A stretch of DNA of 6,286 bases from an uncultured Bacilli bacterium (GCA_934091015.1 CAKOKM010000048.1:1-6286), one strand, 5' to 3'. Shown: positions 1 to 5,162, counted from the first letter of the stretch. Notes: generated from the letters alone by a model not told the origin. Numbers and translations: made by a program.

Positions 1-203
1 ATTTTAGCAGCTCCAGCGTCTTTTAAAACTACAGTTTTAGTAGAAGGTCCTTCTTCAACAGCAGCAGCAGGTGCAGCAGCAACAGCAACAGCAGATGGGT
101 CTACTCCGAATTCCTCCTTCATTGCGTCAACTAATTCTTTTACTTCAAGAATAGTCATTTCTTTTAATGAATTAATAAAATCTTCTTTAGTAATTTTAGC
201 CAT
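1..203 (-). CDS. rplL: 50S ribosomal protein L7/L12 (3' end beyond window)
   Basis: Stalk protein of the large ribosomal subunit; its dimers bind L10 and recruit the translational GTPases. Reading back from the ATG at 201-203 gives 67 codons starting MAKITKEDFINSLKEMTILE. The visible part has the N-terminal dimerisation/L10-binding helices (EVKELVDAMKEEFGV, about residues 20-34), an Ala/Val/Pro hinge (about 38-50) and the start of the C-terminal domain (TVVLKDAGAAK). This is the canonical L12 layout; the rest of the C-terminal domain lies past position 1. The start is supported by an AGGAAAGGAG ribosome binding site in the 22-base gap after rplJ. It is the last visible gene of the rplJ-rplL unit and should share control by the L10 leader. 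Identification is secure from sequence and from its place after rplJ. Confidence 0.95.
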   Translation of the reverse strand, partial: MAKITKEDFINSLKEMTILEVKELVDAMKEEFGVDPSAVAVAAAPAAAVEEGPSTKTVVLKDAGAAK

Positions 204-225
204 TTTTATTTCTCCTTTCCTAATA

Positions 226-720
226 TTACTTTTCTTCTAATCCTTCAGCATATAAGTTTAATGCTATAGATAGATTTTTAACGTGTTCTATCATACCACC
301 TGCAAGCATAGTAAGTAATCCTTCCATAGATGGAATAGTTGCATATTCATTAATCTCATCTATTGTAGCTACTTCGCCATTAATAATTCCGCTTCTGATT
401 TCAGCACATTTGTGATCTTTAGTAAAAGCACTAATAGCTTTAATAGGCGCTAATAATTCTTTACCAAATACAATAGCGTTAGGTCCTTCAAGAGTATCAG
501 ATAAATCAATGTTTAATTCATCTGTTGCTCTTTTAACAAGGGTATTCTTATAAATCTTAACTTCACCGTTAGCTTCTTTAACTTTGTTTCTTAATTCAGC
601 CATATCAGCAACAGTTAATCCTTGATAAGAAAATAATACTACAGATTCAGAATTCTTAATTTTGTCAGCAATTTCGTTTACTACTTCTTTTTTTGCATTA
701 AGAATTTTTGTACTTGCCAT
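226..720 (-). CDS. rplJ: 50S ribosomal protein L10
   Basis: L10 anchors L7/L12 dimers to 23S rRNA to form the stalk base and, as the L10(L12)4 complex, autoregulates its own mRNA. The product has 164 residues, the usual family length. The N-terminal RNA-binding domain is clear: KKEVVNEIADKIKNSESVVL, then the YQGLTVADMAELRNKVK segment and KIYKNTLVKRA (about residues 56-66). The end carries the C-terminal helix that binds L12 (about 140-164). The ATG is preceded by a strong AGGAGG ribosome binding site at 726-731. The gene lies between rplA and rplL and has its own promoter at the rplA 3' end, followed by an L10 leader at about 741-834. Nothing in the protein is unusual. Confidence 0.97.
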   Translation of the reverse strand: MASTKILNAKKEVVNEIADKIKNSESVVLFSYQGLTVADMAELRNKVKEANGEVKIYKNTLVKRATDELNIDLSDTLEGPNAIVFGKELLAPIKAISAFTKDHKCAEIRSGIINGEVATIDEINEYATIPSMEGLLTMLAGGMIEHVKNLSIALNLYAEGLEEK

Positions 721-739
721 ATTTTCCTCCTTTTTTTAT

Positions 740-762
740 AAAAAAACTTTCCATGAGGAAAG
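740..762 (-). terminator. Regulated intrinsic terminator in the rplJ leader
   Basis: On the minus strand CTTTCC (762-757), loop TCAT and GGAAAG (752-747) form a perfect 6-bp stem followed directly by seven U residues (746-740), which is a textbook Rho-independent terminator. It lies between the L10-binding core and the rplJ ribosome binding site, so it would stop transcription before rplJ. Its 5' arm is also used by the alternative hairpin at 755-778, as expected for attenuation. Confidence 0.8.
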
Positions 763-834
763 CACAAGTTCTTCCCTCGGCTGGATTATTAAGCTTAAAG
801 CCCCAGCTGTCTACGGATAAAAAGTTTTTTTAAC
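741..834 (-). ncRNA. Ribosomal protein L10 leader (autoregulatory mRNA leader)
   Basis: The minus strand between the rplJ promoter and the rplJ ribosome binding site carries the hallmark L10-leader core: CCGTAGACAG (816-807) paired through GCTGG with CCAGCCGAGG near 776-785, around an inner GCTT/AAGC hairpin. The AGACAG/CCGAGG halves are the conserved kink-turn-like part bound by the L10(L12)4 complex. Known in B. subtilis: excess complex binds this leader, blocks an antiterminator and causes termination ahead of rplJL. Here the terminator (740-762) and the competing antiterminator (755-778) can both be read, which fits that model. A perfect 10-bp outer inverted repeat (821-830 with 741-750) could close the whole structure. 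Confidence 0.92.
755..778 (-). promoter_or_regulatory. Antiterminator hairpin of the L10 leader
   Basis: Minus-strand GAGGGAAG (778-771) can pair with CTTTCCTC (762-755), giving 8 bp with one G-U pair and an 8-base loop. The pairing uses the GAGG of the L10-binding core and hides the 5' arm of the terminator at 740-762. It therefore excludes both the protein-bound fold and the terminator, as expected of an antiterminator. The structure is inferred by eye; no free energies were computed. Confidence 0.72.
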
Positions 835-841
835 AATTTTT

Positions 842-870
842 AATATACAACATTTGTAACTATTTGTCAA
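842..870 (-). promoter_or_regulatory. Sigma-A type promoter of rplJ-rplL
   Basis: A perfect -35 box TTGACA (870-865) is followed by a 17-base spacer and the -10 box TATATT (847-842). Initiation would fall near 834-836, just before the L10 leader. The -35 box overlaps the end of rplA, whose last codons read GAC AAA TAG. rplJL can therefore be transcribed independently of rplKA as well as by read-through. Confidence 0.85.
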
Positions 871-1558
871 AAGAATTTGTATTTAATTTAATTCCAGGAC
901 CCATAGTAGTACAAATTGATACACTCTTAACGAATGTTCCTTTAACTGTTTTAGGTTTGTTTTTAATTATTGTATTAACAAAATATGTTAAGTTTTCTTC
1001 TAATGATTTTTCATCAAAAGATACTTTTCCAATAATACTATGAACATTGCCTAAAGAATCAGCACGGTATTCAATCATACCTTTTTTGATATCTTCAACA
1101 GCTTTTTCTGGTGTAGTAGTAACTGTTCCAGTCTTAGGGTTTGGCATTAAACCTTTAGGTCCTAAAACTTTACCAATTCTACCTAATGCAGGCATCATTT
1201 CTGGTGTTGCAACGATTACATCGTAATCAAACCAATTTTCATTTGAAATTTTATCAATTAGATCTTGTTCTCCTACAAAATCAGCTCCAGCTTTTTTAGC
1301 AGCTTCAGCAGCAGCTCCTTTAGCTAAAACTAAGATTTTTTTAGATTTTCCAGTACCATTTGGTAGTACGATTGATCCTCTTAATTGTTGATCTGATTTC
1401 TTAGTATCAATATTTAAATGCATAGCTACTTCAACAGAACTATCAAATTTAGTAGTACTTGTTTCTTTAACTAAGCTAATTGCTTCTTTAACATCGTATA
1501 ATTTTGCTTTTTCGATTTTTTTAGAAGCTTCCACGTACTTTTTTCCTAATTTTCTCAT
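860..1558 (-). CDS. rplA: 50S ribosomal protein L1
   Basis: L1 binds 23S rRNA at the mobile stalk by the E site, helps release deacylated tRNA, and in many bacteria represses the rplK-rplA mRNA. The product is 232 residues, the normal length. It begins MRKLGKKYVEASKKI and contains the family signature GKVLGPKGLMPNPKTGTV at about residues 129-146, flanked by the two halves of domain I. Domain II holds the KILVLAKG and DVIVATPEMM segments (about 74-122). The ATG has a GGAGGG ribosome binding site 7-8 bases upstream in the 36-base gap after rplK. rplK and rplA form one unit, and the promoter of the next unit overlaps the rplA stop. Nothing is anomalous. Confidence 0.97.
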   Translation of the reverse strand: MRKLGKKYVEASKKIEKAKLYDVKEAISLVKETSTTKFDSSVEVAMHLNIDTKKSDQQLRGSIVLPNGTGKSKKILVLAKGAAAEAAKKAGADFVGEQDLIDKISNENWFDYDVIVATPEMMPALGRIGKVLGPKGLMPNPKTGTVTTTPEKAVEDIKKGMIEYRADSLGNVHSIIGKVSFDEKSLEENLTYFVNTIIKNKPKTVKGTFVKSVSICTTMGPGIKLNTNSFDK

Positions 1559-1594
1559 TTTATTCCCTCCAATCGTGGTAGATTTTGCGGATTA

Positions 1595-2179
1595 TTAATT
1601 TTCTTCAGTTTCTTTGTTTTCGCCAATAACTTCTACTTCAGCGTTATTGTTGTTTGCAGATTCTTCCATTTTTTCTAATGCTGCTTCACGTTTAGCTTCA
1701 GCAATTTCAGCTTCTTTAGCTTCAAGAGCTTGTTCTTTTAGTTCTTCATCATTAATTCCTTCAACGGCAATACCCATATTACGAGCAGTTCCTTCAATAA
1801 TTTTCATTGCTGCTTCAATAGTATAAGCATTTAAATCTGGCATTTTAGTTTCAGCTATTTTTCTTAAATCTTCTTTAGAGATAGTTGCAACAACTTCGTT
1901 AGCACCTTTTTTAGATGCTTTGTTGATTTTTGCAACCTTTTTAAGTAAGAAAGCAGCTGGTGGAGTCTTTAATACAAAACTAAATGATCTATCATCATAA
2001 ATTGAGATTTCAACAGGTAAAATATCTCCCATTTTATCTTTAGATGCATCATTAAATTTAGTACAAAATTCTCCTAAATTAATTCCAGCAGGTCCTAAAA
2101 CTGTTCCAACAGGAGGAGCAGGTGTAGCTTTTCCAGCAGGAATTTGTAATTTAATTTTCTTTACGACTTCTTTTGCCAC
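1595..2179 (-). CDS. rplK: 50S ribosomal protein L11 with long acidic C-terminal tail
   Basis: L11 binds the GTPase-associated region of 23S rRNA at the stalk base. The chosen start is GTG at 2177-2179, giving MAKEVVKKIKLQIPAGK, the family's usual N-terminus. An in-frame GTG three codons upstream lies inside the ribosome binding site and is rejected. Core motifs are KATPAPPVGTVLGPAGIN (residues 17-34, with the Pro-rich turn), FVLKTPPAAFLLKKVAK (68-84) and the RNA-binding C-domain ending TARNMGIAVEG (131-141). A normal L11 ends there at about 141 residues. This one is 194 residues, with an extra tail of about 53 residues: a charged Glu/Ala helix (about 144-173), an Asn run (NNNN, 176-179) and an acidic end. 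The gene follows its own promoter and leader and precedes rplA. Confidence 0.96.
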   Translation of the reverse strand: MAKEVVKKIKLQIPAGKATPAPPVGTVLGPAGINLGEFCTKFNDASKDKMGDILPVEISIYDDRSFSFVLKTPPAAFLLKKVAKINKASKKGANEVVATISKEDLRKIAETKMPDLNAYTIEAAMKIIEGTARNMGIAVEGINDEELKEQALEAKEAEIAEAKREAALEKMEESANNNNAEVEVIGENKETEEN

Positions 2180-2185
2180 GAAATA

Positions 2186-2195
2186 CACATCCTTT
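2186..2195 (-). promoter_or_regulatory. Ribosome binding site that fixes the rplK start
   Basis: Minus-strand AAAGGATGTG (2195-2186) matches the extended anti-Shine-Dalgarno complement AAAGGAGGTG at nine of ten positions. It ends seven bases before the GTG at 2179. The GTG at 2188-2186 is part of this site, so it cannot serve as the start with normal spacing. Confidence 0.75.
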
Positions 2196-2196
2196 C

Positions 2197-2261
2197 ATAT
2201 TTTCGCTTAGTGGTATGGGCAAATCCGCATTCCCCTCCACTTACAATTAAACCTAATTGCA
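2197..2261 (-). promoter_or_regulatory. rplK-rplA leader with probable L1-binding stem-loop
   Basis: The 5' untranslated region of about 80 bases contains two hairpins. The first is CAATTA-GGTT-TAATTG (2259-2244), right at the predicted transcript start. The second pairs AGTGG (2241-2237) with CCACT (2213-2209). It encloses an inner stem in which GGG pairs with CCC, separated by an asymmetric loop (A opposite ATA). Known: L1 represses the L11-L1 mRNA by binding a stem with an asymmetric internal loop that mimics its 23S site. From memory, leaders of related genes show a GTGG-AGGG ... CCC-A-ACCAC arrangement like this one. Assignment as an L1 site is inference. Confidence 0.62.
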
Positions 2262-2267
2262 ACTTGG

Positions 2268-2296
2268 ACTATACCACAATTTCTATCTTTTTACAA
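2268..2296 (-). promoter_or_regulatory. Sigma-A type promoter of rplK-rplA
   Basis: The -35 box is TTGTAA (2296-2291), the spacer is 17 bases and the -10 box is TATAGT (2273-2268), which places initiation near 2260. It lies after the nusG terminator and before the rplK leader, so rplKA forms a unit separate from secE-nusG. Confidence 0.8.
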
Positions 2297-2327
2297 TATA
2301 AATTTTGCTTGTTTATTTAAAAATATG

Positions 2328-2355
2328 AAAAAAGCTCTAAATTAATAGAGTTTTT
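2328..2355 (-). terminator. Intrinsic terminator after nusG
   Basis: Starting a few bases after the nusG stop, minus-strand CTCTA (2350-2346) and TAGAG (2339-2335) form a 5-bp stem with loop TTAATT. The stem is preceded by five A residues and followed by C and six T residues (2333-2328). The stem is short and AT-rich, so termination may be partial, leaving some read-through into rplK. Confidence 0.75.
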
Positions 2356-2360
2356 AATCA

Positions 2361-2900
2361 TTATTTAATTGTTGATACTTGGAATAATTCTACTTCAACA
2401 GGTGTTTCTTGACCAAATAAGTCAACTAGTACTGTTAATCTGCTGTTTTCTAAATCTAATGTACTAATTGTTCCATCCATACCTTTAAATGGTCCGTCAA
2501 CAATTGTAACTTTAGTTCCAACAGTAAGTTCTTTATCAACATCCATTCTAGTCATACCCATATTAGCTAGAATTTTATCGATTTCTTGTGGTTTTAATGG
2601 AGTTGGTTTTGCTCCTTTTCCACTTGATCCAATGAATCCAGTAACTCCTGGTGTATTTCTTACGATATACCAAGCTTCATCAGTCATAATCATTTCAACT
2701 AAAATATAACCGGGAAACATTTTTTTCTTTTTTTCTTTAATGCTTCCATCTTTCATTGTTTCTTTAACTGTTTCTTCAGGAACAATAATTCTAAAAATAT
2801 TATCTTTGAATCCCATTGATTCAGCACGCATTTCAAGTTTTTCTTTAACTTTTGATTCATGTCCTGAATAAGTATTAACTACATACCATTCTTTTTCCAT
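2361..2900 (-). CDS. nusG: Transcription termination/antitermination factor NusG
   Basis: NusG binds the clamp of RNA polymerase, modulates pausing and termination, and helps couple transcription to translation. The 179-residue product has the NGN domain at the start (EKEWYVVNTYSGHESKVKEKL, then MFPGYILVEM at about 61-70 and WYIVRNTPGVTGFIG at 77-91). A linker (about 100-125) leads to the KOW domain (VTIVDGPFKGMDGTISTLD, about 131-149). Length and motifs are standard. The ATG lies three bases after the secE stop, and the ribosome binding site AAGGGG is inside the last secE codons, so the two genes are probably translationally coupled. A terminator follows the gene. Confidence 0.97.
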   Translation of the reverse strand: MEKEWYVVNTYSGHESKVKEKLEMRAESMGFKDNIFRIIVPEETVKETMKDGSIKEKKKKMFPGYILVEMIMTDEAWYIVRNTPGVTGFIGSSGKGAKPTPLKPQEIDKILANMGMTRMDVDKELTVGTKVTIVDGPFKGMDGTISTLDLENSRLTVLVDLFGQETPVEVELFQVSTIK

Positions 2901-2903
2901 ATA

Positions 2904-3245
2904 TTATAACCCCTTCACTAATGAACTTAGCCATGCAAATAATGCATCTAAACCATAAAAATATAAACCAAATATTACAATAAATATAATAGTTGCTACA
3001 CCATATTTAGTTAAATCTTTTTTAGAAGGCCAATTTACTTTTTTAAGTTCAGCTTTTACTTCAGAACTATATGATTTTTTTGGTGTTTGTTTCTTTACTT
3101 TTTTAGTTGCTTTTTTAACCGGTTTAGTTTCTTTCTTTAATTTTTTGTTAGTAACTTCTACTTTTTCAACAGTTACTTTTGTTTCTTCTTTTTGTACTTT
3201 AGCTGCTTTTTTACTTGTATTTTTCTTTTTTACATCTTTTGCCAT
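2904..3245 (-). CDS. secE: Preprotein translocase subunit SecE with long Lys-rich N-terminal extension
   Basis: SecE clamps the two halves of the SecY channel in the cytoplasmic membrane. The family core occupies the last third: an amphipathic helix with EVKAELKKVNWPSKKDL (residues 62-78, including the conserved W-P-S) and one membrane helix (about 81-107, VATIIFIVIFGLYFYGLDAL). Single-span SecE proteins of Gram-positives have about 60 residues, as in B. subtilis; this one has 113. The extra N-terminal part of about 60 residues is almost all Lys, Thr, Val, Glu and Ala, looks disordered and basic, and should face the cytoplasm. The ATG has an AAAGGAGA ribosome binding site and its own promoter at 3295-3323. 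It sits directly before nusG, the conserved order. Confidence 0.93.
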   Translation of the reverse strand: MAKDVKKKNTSKKAAKVQKEETKVTVEKVEVTNKKLKKETKPVKKATKKVKKQTPKKSYSSEVKAELKKVNWPSKKDLTKYGVATIIFIVIFGLYFYGLDALFAWLSSLVKGL

Positions 3246-3269
3246 AATATCTCCTTTTTTATTTCAAAT

Positions 3270-3296
3270 AAAAAACGCTTCTTGCGTCAACAAGAA
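3270..3296 (-). terminator. Short intrinsic terminator before secE, with an alternative hairpin
   Basis: Minus-strand ACGC (3287-3284), loop AAGAA and GCGT (3278-3275) form a small GC-containing stem running into a T tract (3275-3270). The same bases can instead pair as TTCTTG (3296-3291) with CAAGAA (3284-3279), which removes the first stem. It would end transcripts coming from the kinase genes. For transcripts from the secE promoter it lies at the very 5' end of the mRNA. The stem is short, so strength is uncertain. Confidence 0.5.
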
Positions 3297-3323
3297 TATA
3301 TCAAAATCTAAGGATAATTGCAA
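3295..3323 (-). promoter_or_regulatory. Sigma-A type promoter of secE-nusG
   Basis: The -35 box is TTGCAA (3323-3318), the spacer is 17 bases and the -10 box is TATATT (3300-3295). Initiation would be near 3287-3289. It lies in the 92-base gap between the downstream kinase gene and secE, which separates essential secE-nusG expression from the kinases. Confidence 0.78.
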
Positions 3324-3337
3324 TAGCTTTTGAATGA

Positions 3338-4207
3338 TTATCTTGCAAATTTAAGCGTTTTTTCAACCATTTTACGATGTGTATCATAATAATTTTGAAT
3401 TTGGGTTCTGATTTCTTTATAAATTTCTAATTCATAATCACGCTCTAATTTATTAAATATTTTGGAAAGATTAATAGTTAGAGCCTCTTCTAAGCATAAA
3501 ACTAATTTAGGGTGTTTGCATAAAATTTCAGTTGTAAAATAATCTTCGTATCGTTCACTAAAAGAAAAATTACCAAAACATGATTTATAAATTATTATAT
3601 CTCCAAAATCATCAGAGAAAATGCAACCATTATCAAACATAGGTGCTAAACTAATTCGATTTTTTGATTTAGCAAAAAAAACATTATGTTCCCATCTATC
3701 ATATTGGCCAAATAAAATATCTACCGAAATGATTTTAAATATTTGATTTAAATATTTTATATAATCTTCCTTATTCATTGCCATCTTTATTAAATTATTA
3801 ATTTCTATAAAACTATTTTTATCACTTAGCCCTTTTGCTAATTCATCAAAAAATTGATATGTTATTTTGGGTTTTCGATAATTAGCACTGATTATTCCAA
3901 CTTCTTCATCAAACTTAACTATTTCATGTTCAACTGTATTAACTTTAATCTCTTTAAAAATACTTTCAATTAATAATTCTTGAAAAGCATAATTAGTTTT
4001 AAAATAAAAATATTTATTGTTTATATTTAACCAATTATTATAATTTTGTAATAATTCAGGATTTATATTAATTGATTTAGCTAATTTCATTAATTTTGAT
4101 AGGTAATCTTTGTCATAAAAGTTGCAGTTGTTAAAACAATAGAATTTAGTTATATCTTTTAAATGTTTTGTTTTTATCATCTCTTTTAAATCTGGTAAAT
4201 TCATCAT
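3338..4207 (-). CDS. HipA-like kinase domain protein (downstream paralogue)
   Basis: Predicted protein kinase of the HipA fold, 289 residues. Seen: FYFK with candidate ATP-binding Lys70, QELLIE helix with Glu77, HEIVKFDEEVGIIS resembling the HipA hinge (94-107), catalytic loop DRWEHN with Asp170 and Asn175, and LAPMFDNG with metal-binding Asp192. The DxxxxN motif and the 22-residue gap to the second Asp closely match HipA (D309, N314, D332). The roughly 100-residue HipA N-terminal subdomain and the SGVQPK loop are absent, so it is nearer in size to compact HipA-family kinases such as CtkA. The first ATG fits the AGGGGGA ribosome binding site seven bases upstream. It has its own promoter, no adjacent HipB-like gene, and a paralogue 58 bases upstream. 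Substrate unknown; a toxin, host-defence or signalling role would be a guess. Confidence 0.75.
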   Translation of the reverse strand: MMNLPDLKEMIKTKHLKDITKFYCFNNCNFYDKDYLSKLMKLAKSININPELLQNYNNWLNINNKYFYFKTNYAFQELLIESIFKEIKVNTVEHEIVKFDEEVGIISANYRKPKITYQFFDELAKGLSDKNSFIEINNLIKMAMNKEDYIKYLNQIFKIISVDILFGQYDRWEHNVFFAKSKNRISLAPMFDNGCIFSDDFGDIIIYKSCFGNFSFSERYEDYFTTEILCKHPKLVLCLEEALTINLSKIFNKLERDYELEIYKEIRTQIQNYYDTHRKMVEKTLKFAR

Positions 4208-4235
4208 AAATTAATCCCCCTTTTTTGTGATATGT

Positions 4236-4264
4236 ATATTAACATATTTTCTTATTATTTTCAA
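4236..4264 (-). promoter_or_regulatory. Promoter of the downstream kinase gene
   Basis: The -35 box is TTGAAA (4264-4259), directly after the TGA of the upstream kinase. The spacer is 17 bases and the -10 box is TAATAT (4241-4236). Initiation near 4228 leaves a leader of about 20 bases. The -10 box is the exact centre of the inverted repeat ATATGT/ACATAT (4230-4247), a possible operator. Confidence 0.72.
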
Positions 4265-5155
4265 TCATATACTTTTAACTAATTTTAGAGATTTTTCAAC
4301 CATTTTGCAGTGATTGTCATAATAATTCTGAATTTGATTTTTTAATTCCTTATATATATGTAATTGATAATCTCGTTCTAATAAATTATATATTTTATTT
4401 AAATTAATATTTATTGCTAATTCTAAATTTGTAAATAACTCGGGGAAATATTTAATTGTTTCAATTGTATGATCATCAGTATGTTTACTGTTTAAACTAA
4501 ATGATAGGGTATCAAAACATGATTCAAAAAGATAAGTATTAGAATCGTCTTCTTTAAAAATATCACCATTATCAAACATTGGCGCTAGTTTTAGATGAGA
4601 ACTTGACTTTTCAAAAATAATATTATAATAATTGTGATCAAATTCTCCAAATAAAATATCTATTGCTATAATTTTGGATATTAAATCAAGATAATTTTGA
4701 TAATCAGTACTTGTCATTTTAGTACTAATTTTATTATTGTAATTTATTATATGTAATGGAATATCTATTTTTGATGAGGTTACTTCATTATAATTTAAAT
4801 ATTCACAGTTACTTTTACGAAAATTTTCACTAATTATTCCTACTTTATGATTACATTTAACAATAGTATGGCTAACACAAGGAACATTAAACATTGTAAA
4901 AATTTTTTCTATAAATAGTTCTTCAAAAATGTAATGATATTTGAAATAATAATATTTATTGTTTATTAAAAACCAGTTATGGTATATAGCTAATGTTGAT
5001 GTATCTATATTAATTTTTTGTCCTAAATCTTCTAATAATACTTTATTTAAAATATCTTTATTTGAAGATAGACATTTATATTTTGATATATCAGGAAGTT
5101 GATGAGGATTAATTAAATCTTCTAAATATACGTCATCAATGGTAAAAGTTCTCAT
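4265..5155 (-). CDS. HipA-like kinase domain protein (upstream paralogue)
   Basis: Predicted HipA-fold kinase, 296 residues from the ATG at 5155. An in-frame ATG at 5203 would add 16 residues, but it overlaps the sigma stop, lies upstream of the predicted transcript start and has no counterpart in the paralogue. The 5155 start has an AAAAGGGGTG ribosome binding site and its N-terminus matches the paralogue (LPDISKYKCL against LKDITKFYCF). Seen: YYFK with Lys72, FEELFIEKIF with Glu79/Glu80, HTIVK-VGIISENFRK (96-114), catalytic DHNYYN with Asp173 and Asn178, and LAPMFDNG with Asp195. The C-terminal segment 259-291 is 25 of 33 identical to the paralogue; the middle (115-150) is divergent. It lacks the HipA N-terminal subdomain and a HipB partner. 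Active-site residues are intact, so activity is plausible; the substrate is unknown. Confidence 0.75.
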   Translation of the reverse strand: MRTFTIDDVYLEDLINPHQLPDISKYKCLSSNKDILNKVLLEDLGQKINIDTSTLAIYHNWFLINNKYYYFKYHYIFEELFIEKIFTMFNVPCVSHTIVKCNHKVGIISENFRKSNCEYLNYNEVTSSKIDIPLHIINYNNKISTKMTSTDYQNYLDLISKIIAIDILFGEFDHNYYNIIFEKSSSHLKLAPMFDNGDIFKEDDSNTYLFESCFDTLSFSLNSKHTDDHTIETIKYFPELFTNLELAININLNKIYNLLERDYQLHIYKELKNQIQNYYDNHCKMVEKSLKLVKSI

Positions 5156-5162
5156 AAATAAA

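Noticed and set aside
1614..1826. Plus-strand open frame of 70 codons
   Set aside because: It lies wholly inside rplK on the other strand, has Ala/Ser-rich composition mirroring the Glu/Ala codons of L11, and has no ribosome binding site.
2180..2188. Upstream GTG start for rplK (three extra residues)
   Set aside because: This GTG is part of the AAAGGATGTG ribosome binding site, and the family N-terminus MAK begins at the next GTG at 2179.
3145..3333. Plus-strand open frame of 62 codons over the secE 5' end
   Set aside because: It runs antisense to the Lys-rich SecE tail (Phe/Leu/Ser composition is the reflection of Lys codons) and across the secE promoter; no ribosome binding site.
3246..3337. 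Possible rpmG or other small gene between the downstream kinase and secE
   Set aside because: No start with a ribosome binding site and no L33-like sequence in any frame; the 92 bases are explained by a promoter, a terminator and the secE ribosome binding site.
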